DNA of 64,000 nt, taken from contig OZ007575.1 in the NCBI GenBank assembly GCA_963931925.1, positions 39,700,846-39,764,845 of the forward strand. Reading direction: 5' to 3'. The notes beneath the pieces are model-generated. The model was not told the origin of the DNA, did not search any database, and saw nothing but the letters and a program-made list of their open reading frames with translations. Position numbers and translations under genes: made by a program. Each line of letters starts with the position of its first letter. Position 1 is the first letter of the stretch. This document shows positions 1 to 11,200 of this stretch, in pieces. Origin of the DNA: Onchidella celtica (Eukaryota > Mollusca > Gastropoda > Systellommatophora > Onchidiidae).

Positions 1-277
1 ATAATAACTGTCCCACAGCAGTGCTTAATTTCCCTGCAAGAGGCCTCCTGTAAAATATTTCTGTCTGAAGACCGACTTTGCTGTACTCTAGGTTCCACTG
101 ACCACTCAGTTCCATTTCGGCCAATGAAAAAGTTTTGGACCTTCCAGCGCTTCTGCTGGGCTCATTTTCCGCGGTAATAACATCAATATCATCATTATCA
201 TCACTCTCGATGCCTTCATCTGCACCAAAATCATTATTGTCGCCAGAATCTTCATCAAGTATTAACTTGAGAAGCAT
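1..277 (-). pseudogene. Acidic ORF fragment, possibly a transposase N-terminus
   Basis: From an ATG at 277 the minus frame is open to the window edge. It has a strongly acidic start (DEDSGDNNDFG, ESDDNDDIDV), then ENEPSRSAGRSKTFS and a Trp-containing segment. Acidic N-termini of this kind occur in piggyBac-type transposases, but no catalytic region is inside the window. An alternative frame upstream suggests a frameshift. It may also be an unrelated gene exon. Confidence 0.25.
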
Positions 278-775
278 CGCAGGAATCACCCGCAAAGTCA
301 TTTTCTTGTTCCAGTTGAAGGGTATCTCTCTCATTATTGAGAATATTTTTTGGTCGGCTTCCCTTCACGATGCAGATTAAACGAGATGCCCTGATCAAAG
401 CAAATAACTAACAAAGTCTGATTGGAGTGTATTGTAGCGCATTTGCACTGAAAGTTTACAATGCTTGCACGATTGAAAAGAGCAATGATGTAAAACAAAA
501 TTCAAACATACGCACGCACATGTTCTGTGGCACAAATCGTGAAACTGAGACCTATCGCACCAAATTTCTGAGCACCTCCACCGGTTGCGCTGATGACTGG
601 ACTGCCCGAGTGCGGTCACCAACATTTGACTCACTTTGTCAGTGTTGACCTCTATTGTTCTCATGTAAATATTCACGAGCCTATGGCCTTGCAAACATAG
701 ACCCTCTACACAAACTTTATAATCTTAACTAATTTGAAAGTACAAAGGCAGTATCACCAATTCTTCACAATGAAG

Positions 776-897
776 TTCGGGTCGAATAAGACCCAGTCAC
801 CGGTTCTTCTTTTAAAGTAATCGGGTCGTATAAAACCCGATCACCATCCTCTCTTTACAGTTATCGGGTCATATACTAGGACCCGATCACCATTCAA
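776..897. repeat. Small palindromic tandem repeats
   Basis: Three degenerate units contain a short hairpin in which cgggtc and gacccg-type halves flank an AT-rich loop (for example atcgggtcgtataaaacccg at 820-839, and atcgggtcatatactagg with gacccgat after it). Units end in atcacc or gtcacc and are about 50 bases apart. They could be subterminal repeats of a DNA transposon. Confidence 0.55.
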
Positions 898-2280
898 GGA
901 GGTCAGGGTCAGATCCCACTGGTCAAGCGGCTGTTTGTGAATATTTTAGTTGATACGTGGCATACATTAGCATAAATGAATTTAGGGAAAGTAAAACAAA
1001 TTCCAGAACTCTAGCTCCGTTATGCAAAATGGCAGCTGTTTAAAAGTGGGTTGGGACTAAATATGACCCAATCACTACGGCACAGGTTAAAAATATGATC
1101 TTCTGCTCTTTATTCAGACCTTTTTAGTTTTTGTTTTTTAGCGCAGGTCATTGTTTAAATAAGCAAAACCTGATTGTTTTGAACATTATAAATTGACTGA
1201 CACAGGGTCCACCAATATTAAAAGTGTTAGTAAGTATCCAGACAAGCCCTTGAGAACATAATGCGACATGTATTTCAAAGTGACGAGATACCATATCATG
1301 ACATAAAAAAAAAAGATGATAGAATTCATCCATTCACAAGGATTTACACCTACAATGGTTTGTAAAAGTAAGCAAAATAAATTCTGCCTACCTTACTGTG
1401 AGGAATCTGAATCCTGTGGGAAACAACTCACAACACATGCATAAAAGAAAGCCAATTAATCAATTTAGAATGGAAGGCATGAAACTGTTTTTATTTACAT
1501 AAATGTGTAAATATGTTTATGCTTGACTTAAAGCAGCATTACAAAATGGCACCAGACACAAATCTCAACTGTATAATGTAAGAAATGAGAGGAAAATTTA
1601 TCATGACAGCATGCATTATCATGCAAAAGTGGTAATATTAAAATTCTGGAAATGCTCTTACACATTATATGAGATAATAGTAGCACACTGCAGTGTATCT
1701 CAATGGAATTAATATAATTTATACTGAAGCAGTTCTATAAACTATGATCTATATTCACACCATACGATACTAGGACAATTATTACACATGATAAAATCAT
1801 TTTCAGATTCAGTCAAAGTTCAGTTCTTGAAAGAAGGTGCGTGAGTTTAGATTTCGTTATTATCAAAGTGCCTTGTAAAATATTGTAACAAACATGAACA
1901 TAAAAAAAATTAAGAGGATAAAGAAAGCCATGCAAGAGGGATTAAATTCATAATTGACAACACAAAATAAAATATTCTCCGTGCTTCAAAAAAATATAAC
2001 ACTATCTTTCAAAAAGAATACAACTCTAAATCAAACACCAGCATAATCTGAACGCAAAACAATGTCATGATAAGTTCAATACAGCTCACCAAGACGCAAT
2101 AACTGTCTCCTCAACCTGCCAACCCAGCCCGTCAATTTGATGATCTACTTCTCTTGTGTACCCTGGTATCTCTTCAAATGTCCAATCTGACAGTACCTGA
2201 TGTATTTTCAACTTGTGTGTTACTCAGCCACACAAATGTTCATATTATAAAGGACAGATGAACACATCATGTCTAATTTC
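898..2280 (-). other. 3' UTR and downstream region of the giant gene
   Basis: AT-rich, with no coding signal on either strand. Because the stop codon is at 2281-2283, the part nearest it is expected to be 3' UTR. A minus-strand AATAAA is present at 1490-1495 and another near 1107; which one is used, if either, cannot be told. Confidence 0.45.
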
Positions 2281-5200
2281 TCACTTTCTCCTCCTCCGCC
2301 TTCTCCTCCTACTGGCTTCTAACAAATCATAATAGTAGTTATAAGATTTTTTATAGTAATCTGCCAGATGATTAAAATACTTTGTTATTTTTGTAGACGT
2401 GTCATTATAAGTGTTGCGCAGAACATCACATCCATATTCATAAGCTTTACGGATATTTCTGTAGGCTATCTTTAAACGAGTGCTGTAGTCAACGTAGCCT
2501 CTCTCTGCTGGGACATACACAACCTCCACTACTCCTCTCACACAATAGCTCCACAGTCTGGATAACTGCTCTAGTGTCTTCCTCAGCATCTCCCTAGCAC
2601 GCCTGTAAGCTTCAACAGCTGTTTCTCTGCTGATATTCATCACATCTTTCACCACTTTATATACAGTCAACTTCACATCAACACCTGTTCTTGGGTCCCC
2701 TGGCACATTTTCACCATTTGGACCAGTGCGAATACCTCTGTAGACAGGGATTCCACCATCTGGGCCTGGCCGGCCAGTGTAATAGAATACAGTTTCATTA
2801 CCTTCCTGAATCCACTGGTGCCAATCTGTCTTTTGAGAGGCATTTCTATCTGGAAGAACCATTCCAGGAACCAACTGTATGCCATTAGGTCCTTTTATGG
2901 GTACTCGTACAATAGGTGGTTTTGTTTTGGATGGGTAAGTTCCTATCCACTTGTTAGGAGACAATATAACCACTCCTTTTGCAGGGCCTCTATAAATAGG
3001 GGGAGCCTTTGTTGTTGGTGTGACAGGCCACTTGGTCAAGAATTCTGCTGTGTGCCACCTATCTGGTTGAAATGTAGTTGACGTTGTTGGTTGCTCAGTT
3101 GCTGTAGGGCGGGTTACTGAATCACTTGAACTAAACCACTTCACAATAACATCGCCCCTGCCATCTTTACGTGTGGTCACCTTGATAGCAGCAGTGAGTG
3201 CTGGCTTTTTGGTCATTAACTGGATTCCACTATCTTTGCCACCAGGAAGAGATGATACTTGTGGGGTACTTTCTGCATGTCCTGCAGTTCTTTCTGTGCG
3301 GTCATCTTCTAAAATGGTTGACACAGTAGTATAAACAAGTGTGGAGACAGTGGAGAAAATATTTGGTAGTGAGGTGGTATCGGCCTCTGTTGTTTTGTCC
3401 CAGGTCTGAGAATCTGGTGCAAAACTGCTTGTTGCGTTTGAACCGAACAAAGAAGAGGTGGACTCTGAAATGTTTGTCTCAGATGTTGAGCTCACATCCT
3501 CCTGAGAGGAAACAGTTGACAATGTGTTAGATAACCATGTCACCATAGTCTGTAGGGTTGTGGTGATGGGGCTTGGGCTGTCTGTACTAGTCGTACTGTC
3601 AAACTCTGTGGTCTGATCTGAGACTGAAGACACACTGGATGTTGTAGTTTCCAAAAGAGGTTTCATAGTAACTGTTTCCATTGCATGGGTTTTAATTTGT
3701 ATTGGTTGTTCTGTTCTAGTGGGTACTGCATCAGAAGAGGCTGTCACTGTGTCGAGTTCTATTACTGGAGGAACCTTTGTAACAAGTTGAATTTGGTCAT
3801 CAGGTGTTTGAAATTTGTCTTGAGTTGTTGGGAAGATCTCCATTGGTTTGAGCGTTACTGTTTCCACTTCATGAGTTTTTAATAGGATTTTCATATCTGT
3901 TGTTGTTGAATACTCAGTATCTATTGATGAAATGGCCGTATCCATCTTCTTGAAAGATGTTGAGCTGTCAGTAGCTACTGCTGTGGTTGGTTTGTCTGAA
4001 AGTGCTGAGGATATGGCTGGCTCAAGAGTCATAGTTTCTACCCCGTGAGTTTCAATGTGTGGTATCACAATGTCAGTTCTACCTTCACTAACACTGACGG
4101 TAGTGGTTGGGGTCTCACTTGTAGAATCAGTTACGTTGGATATGTTAGTGGTTTCAGTTAGGATGGTGCTACTTCCCACCCCTGCAAGGTCTATTGTTGG
4201 TTTTAAAGTCACTCTCTCCATGGGATGAGTTTCAATATGTAAAATGTCAACAGTCTTATTGATAGTCTGTGTTGTCCCATTAGAAGGTGACAGAGATGTC
4301 AGGATGGACACGGTGGTTATATCACTGTCTGTATGTGGCGAGATTGTTGGTTTTAATGTCATGGTCTCTACTTTATGTGTTTCAATGTGCAGAGTGTCAG
4401 TGTCATTAGACTGGCTGACATCTGTAGTGCTTGCATCTGTTGGTTTCAGAGTCATGGTTTCTACTTTGTGTGTTTCAATGTGCAGAGTATCAGTGTCATT
4501 TGTCTGGCTGACATCTGTAGTGCTTGCATCTGTTGGTTTCAGAGTCATGGTTTCTACTTTGTGTGTTTCAATGTGCAGAGTATCAGTATCATTTGTCTGG
4601 CTGATATCTGTAGTGCTTGCATCTGTTGGTTTCAGAGTCATGGTTTCTACTTTGTGTGTTTCAATGTGCAGAGTATCAGTATCATTTGTCTGGCTGACAT
4701 CTGTAGTGCTTGCATCTGTTGGTTTCAGAGTCATGGTTTCTACTTTGTGTGTTTCAATGTGCAGAGTATCAGTATCATTTGTCTGGCTGACATCTGTAGT
4801 GCTTGCATCTGTTGGTTTCAGAGTCATGGTTTCTACTTTGTGTGTTTCAATGTGCAGAGTGTCAGTGTCATTAGTCTGGCTGGCATCTGTAGTACTTGCG
4901 TCTGTTGATTTCAGAGTCATGGTTTCTACTTTGTGTGTTTCAATGTGCAGAGTATCAGTGTCATTAGTCTGGCTGACATCTGAAGTGCTTGCACCTGTTG
5001 GTTTCAGAGTCATGGTTTCTACTTTGTGTGTTTCAATGTGCAGAGTATCAGTATCATTTGTCTGGCTGACATCTGTAGTGCTTGCATCTGTTGGTTTCAG
5101 AGTCATGGTTTCTACTTTGTGTGTTTCAATGTGCAGAGCATCAGTATCATTTGTCTGGCTGACATCTGTAGTGCTTGCATCTGTTGGTTTCAGAGTCATG

Positions 5201-8200
5201 GTTTCTACTTTGTGTGTTTCAATGTGCAGAGCATCAGTATCATTTGTCTGGCTGACATCTGTAGTGCTTGCATCTGTTGGTTTCAGAGTCATGGTTTCCA
5301 CTTTGTGTGTTTCAATGTGCAAAGTGTCAGTGTCATTAGTCTGGCTGGCATCTGTAGTGCTTGCATCTGTTGGTTTCAGAGTCATGGTTTCTACTTTGTG
5401 TGTTTCAATGTGCAGAGTCCCAGAGTCTTCAGTTTGGCTGGTGTCTGTAGTGCTTGCATCTGTTGATTTCAGGGTCATGGTCTCTACTTTATGTGTTTCA
5501 ATATGTAATAGTCCTGTGTCACTGCTGGTTTGTGTAGAACCTTGTGCCTGACCTGTAAAAGAGGTCATTGTGGTTTCATGCTGAATGGCAGTTGTCTCAT
5601 CTTGAATAGGACTAGCTGAGTCAGTTTCAAATTGTGCAGAAGTGGGAGTCAGAGTGCTGAATGTCATGTTTTCTGTATCACTTGTGTCATGCACAGAACT
5701 CAATGTTGTTACTTCAGTACTGTTTCCCTCCATAGCTGTTGCCACTGGTGTCTCTGTGTCTTCAGCAAAGACAGTTGTTGATTTTTCTTTAATTCCTGTG
5801 TGTCTTTCCCACTCTTTGGTGACCCTTTCCCACGGCTTAGTCCGTCTCTCCCACTCCTTTGTGACCCTTTCCCACTCCTTTGTGGGTGGTGCAGTAGTGG
5901 TTGGCCAGCCTGATGTTGAGCTGTCCCATTCATTAGTGTACATAGTTTCAGTTGTGCCCTCCAAACCGATGGTAATAATGCCAAGGCCATCAGCAATCTT
6001 TTGTACTTCTTTATCCTTGGGTAAATCTGCAACATTGTCACTTGACTCTGTCATTTTGTTTATATCACTGTCACTTGGACTAACATCACTTCCTGTCACT
6101 TGCACATCAACAACAGGGGTTGTTGCATTGACATCGGCACTTAACTCCAAACCATCATGTGTAGGAAGTGTAATTTCTTCAGACAATGCCGTTGATGGTA
6201 TTATATCTTTTAGGTGCAGACCATTACTGGTAGTTTCCAAAGGAATAGCTGTTGTTGTTCTTATTTTGTCTGCCTCAGTCACATAATGTTCATGTGTTTC
6301 TTTTGAAGAACTGTCAGTACTAATTCCAGGAGAGGGCTTTCTTGTACACCCTTTTCCTTTTTGACTTAGTACTTCTTTCATTTTAAAAATACTTGAAAGT
6401 ATTGAACCACTCTGCTCATCACCATCAAACTTATTTGTCTCATCACTATCATCTTCACACAAGGCTAGTTCATCTACAATTGATGTTGTAAAGTTCATGT
6501 CATCTACGTCCTGAGCCACTATGGACATATTTGCAGTAACACTGGTTCCATTCTCTGGCGAAAGATCAGTGACACCAACTGTGGTGCTTGATGTCACACC
6601 TTCTTTAGCATTTTCAACCTCTCTTCCATGTCCTTCCCCTGATGGAAGTTCTTCTTCACCAGATATTGTTTCAACCTCACCATCTCCTGATGAAAGTTCT
6701 CCCTCACCAGATACTATCCCTATTTCCCCTTCTCCTGATGGAAGTTCTCCTTCATCAGATGTCTCCACCTCTCCTTCACCAGATACTCTCTCCACGTCTC
6801 CTTCTCCTGATGGAAGTTCTCCTTCACCAAATACAGTCTCCACCTCTCCTTCTCCTGATGGAAGTTTTCCTTCACCAGATACTGTCTCTACTTCTCCTGA
6901 TGGAAGTTCCTCACCAGATACTGTCTCCAACTCTCCTTCTCCTGATAAAAGTTCTCTGTCACCAGATACAGTCTCTTCTTCTCCTTCTCCTGATGGAAGT
7001 TCTACATCACCCGATATAGTCTCAACCTCTCCTTCTCCTGATGGGAGTTCTCCTTCAACTGGCACTGTCTCCAGCTCTCCTTCTCCTGATGGAAGTTCTC
7101 CTACACCAGATGTTGGCACTTGGCCTTCACCAGATATTGTATCCGCCTCTCCTTCTCCAGGTGTAAGTTCGCCTTCACCAGACACTGTCACTACTTCTCT
7201 TTCTCCTGATGGCAGTTCTCCTTCACCAGATATTATATCTACTTCCCCTTCTCCTGATACAAGTTCTCCCTCACCAGATACCGTCTCCACTTCTCCTTCA
7301 CCTGATGGAAGTTCTTCACCAGATGAAGACTCTATTTCCCCTTCTCCTGAGACAAGTTCTCCTTCACCAGATCCTCTCTCCACCTCTCCTTTTCCTGATG
7401 GAAGTTCTCCTTCACCAGATACTGTCTCTACTTCTCCTTCTCCTGATGAAAGTTCTTCCTCACCTGTCTCCACTTCTCCTGATGGAAGTTCTCCTTCACC
7501 AGACACAGTCTCTACTTCTCCATCTCCTGAAGGAGGTTCTCCTTCACCAGATACTATCTCCATCTCTCCTTCTCCTGATGGAAGCTCTCCTTCACCAGAT
7601 ACTCTCTCCATTTCGCCTGATGGAACTTCTCCTTCACCAGATACTATCTCCATTTCTCTTTCACCCGATACAGTCTCTATTTCTTCCTCTCCTGATGGAA
7701 GTTCTCCCTCTCCTGATACTGTCTCCAGCTCTCTTTCATCTGATGGAACTTCTCCTTCACCAGATACTCTCTCCATTTCGCCTGATGGAACTTCTCCTTC
7801 ACCAGATACTATCTCCATTTCTCTTTCACCCGATACAGTCTCTATTTCTTCCTCTCCTGATGGAAGTTCTCCCTCTCCTGATACTGTCTCCAGCTCTCTT
7901 TCATCTGATGGAACTTCTCCTTCACCAGATACTCTCTCCATTTCGCCTGATGGAACTTCTCCTTCACCAGATACTATCTCCATTTCTCTTTCACCCGATA
8001 CAGTCTCTATTTCTTCCTCTCCTGATGGAAGTTCTCCCTCTCCTGATACTGTCTCCAGCTCTCTTTCATCTGATGGAACTTCTCCATCACCAGATACTGT
8101 CTCTATTTCTCCATCTCCCGATGGAAGTTCTCCTTCACCTGATACTGTCGCCAACTCTCTTTCATCTGATGGAACTTCTCCATCACCAGATACAGTCTCT

Positions 8201-11200
8201 ACTTCTCCATCTCCAGATGGAAGTTCTCCTTCGCCAGATACAGTCTCTACTTCTCCTTCTCCTGACGGAAATTCTCCTTCACCAGATATTGTCTCCACCT
8301 CTCCTTCTCCTGATGGAAGTTCTTCCTCACCAGATACTGTCTTCACCTCTTCTTCTCCCAATAGCAGTTCTCCTTCACCAGACACAATCTCTATTTCTCC
8401 ATCTCCTGAAGTAAATTGTCCTTCACCCGATACAGTCTCTATTTCTCCTTCTCCTGATGGAAGTTCTCCTCGACCTGATACTGTCTCCAGCTCTCTTTCA
8501 TCTGATGGAATTTCTCCATCACCAGATAATCTCTCTACTTCTCCATCTCCCGAAGGAAGTTCTCCTTCGCCAGAGACAGTCTCTATTTCTCCTCCTGACG
8601 AAATTTCTCCTTCACCAGATGCCGTCTCTACTTCTCCCGATGGAAGTTCCTCACCAGATACTGTCTCCACCTCTCCTTCTCCTGATGAAAGTTCTCTGTC
8701 ACCGGATACAGTCTCTACTTCTCCATCACCTGAAAGGAATTCTCCTTCACCAGATACTACCTCCATTTCTCCTTCTCCTGATGGCAGTTCTCCTTCACCA
8801 GATGCTCTCTCCACCTTTCCTTCCCCTGATGGAACTTCTCCTTCACCAGATACAATCTCTACTTCTCCTTCTCCTGATGGAAGTTCTATTTCATCAGATT
8901 CTATCTTGCTTTCACCTGATGGAATTTCTCCACCACCAGATACTGTATCTACTTCTCCTTCTCCAGATGGAGTTTCTCCTTCGCCAGATACTGTCTCAAC
9001 TTCACCTTCCTCAGAGGGAGTTTCTCCTTCACCAGATTCTGTTTCAAATTCACCTTCCCCAGAGGGAGTTTCTCCTTCTCCAGATTCTGTCTCAACTTCA
9101 CCTTCCCCAGAGGGAGTTTCTCCTTCACCAGATGCTGTCTCAACTTCACCTTCCCCAGAAGGAGTTTCTCCTTCACCAGATTCTGTCTCAACTTCGCCTT
9201 CCCCAGAGGGGGTTTCTTCTTCACCAGCTGCTGTCTCAACTTCACCTTCCCCAGAAGGAATTTGTCCTTCACCAGACATTGTCTCAACTTCAACTTCCCC
9301 AGAGGGAGTTTCTCCTTCACCAGATACTGTCCCAACTTCACCTTCCCCAGATGGACTTTCTTCTTCGCCAGGTATTGTCTCAACTTCACCTTCCACAGAT
9401 GGAGTTTCTCCTTCACCAGATATTGTGTCAGCTTCACCTTCCCCAGAGGGGGTTTCTTCTTCACCAGATGCTGTCTCAACTTCACCTTCCCCAGATGGAG
9501 TTTCTCCTTCACCAGATGCTGTCTCAACTTCACCTTCCCCAGAGGGAGTTTCTCCTTCACCAGATGCTGTCTCAACTTCACCGTCTCCAGAGGGAGTTTC
9601 TCCTTCACCAGATGTTGTCTCAACTTCGCCTTCCCCAGAGGGGGTTTCTTCTTCACCTGATGCTGTCTCAACTTCACCTTCCCCAGATGGAGTTTCTCCT
9701 TCACCAGATGTTGTCTCAACTTCACCTTCCCCAGAGGGAGTTTCTCCTTCACCAGATACTGTCTCAACTTCACCGTCTCCAGATGGAGTTTCTCCTTCAC
9801 CAGATGTCTCAACTTCGCCTTCCCCAGAAGGGGTTTCTTCTTCACCAGATGCTGTCTCAACTTCACCTTCTCCAGATGGAGTTTCTCCTTCACCAGATGC
9901 TATCTCAAGTTCACCTTCCCCCGATGGATTTTCTCCTTCACCAGACGTTGTCTCAACTTCACCTTCCCCAGATGGACTTTCTTCTTCGCCAGGTATTGTC
10001 TCAGCTTCACCTTCCTCTGATGGAGCTTCTTCACCAGATACTGTCTCAATTTCACCTTCCCCAGATGGAGTTTCTCCTTCACCTGGTGCTGTCTCAACTT
10101 CACCTTCCCCAGATGGACTTCCTTCTTCGCCAGGTATTGTCTCAGCTTCACCTTCCCCAGATGGAGTTTCTTCTTCACCAGATACTGTCTCAATTTCACC
10201 TTCCCCAGATGGAGTTTCTCCTTCACCAGATACTGTCTCAATTTCACCTTCCCCAGATGGACTTCCTTCTTCTCCAGGTATTGTCTCATTTTCACCTTCC
10301 CCAGATGGAGTTTCTCCTTCACCAGATACTGTCCCAAATTCACCTTCCCCAGATGGAGTTTCTCCTTCACCAGATGCTATCTCAACTTCACCTTCCCCTG
10401 ATGGAGTTTCTCCTTTACCAGATGCTGTCTCAACTTCACTTTCCCCTGATGCAGCTTCTTCACCAGATATTGTCTCAACTTCACCTTCCCCAGATGGAGT
10501 TTCTCCTTCACCAGATGCTGCCTCAACTTCACCTTCTTCAGATGGAGTTTCTCCTTCACCAGATGCTGTCTCAACTTCACCTTCCTCAGATGGAGTTTCT
10601 CCTTCACCAGATGCTGTCTCAACTTCACCTTCTCCAGATGGAGTTTCTCCTTCACCAGATACGGTCTCAACTTCACGTTCTCCAGATGGAGTTTCTCCTT
10701 CACCAGATGCTGTCTCAACTTCACCTTCTCCAGAGGGAGTTTCTCCTTCACCAGATACTGTCCCAAATTCACCTTCTCCAGATGGAGTTTCTCCTTCACC
10801 AGATGCTGTCTCAACTTCACCTTCTCCAGAGGGAGTTTCTCCTTCACCAGATGCTGCCTCAAATTCACCTTCCCCAGATGGACTTCCTTCTTCGCCAGGT
10901 ATTGTCTCAGCTTCACCTTCCCCAGATGGAGTTTCTTCTTCACCAGATACTGTCTCAATTTCACCTTCTCCAGATGGAGTTTCTCCTTCACCAGATGCTG
11001 TCTCAACTTCACCTTCTCCAGAGGGAGTTTCTCCTTCACCAGATGCTGCCTCAAATTCACCTTCCCCAGATGGACTTCCTTCTTCGCCAGGTATTGTCTC
11101 AGCTTCACCTTCCCCAGATGGAGTTTCTTCTTCACCAGATACTGTCTCAATTTCACCTTCCCCAGATGGAGTTTCTCCTTCACCAGATACTGTCTCAATT

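Noticed and set aside
4244..5551. 435-codon plus-strand ORF of VMVSTLCVSMC repeats
   Set aside because: Antisense shadow of the 93-bp Thr-rich repeats. It looks hydrophobic only because of the strand.
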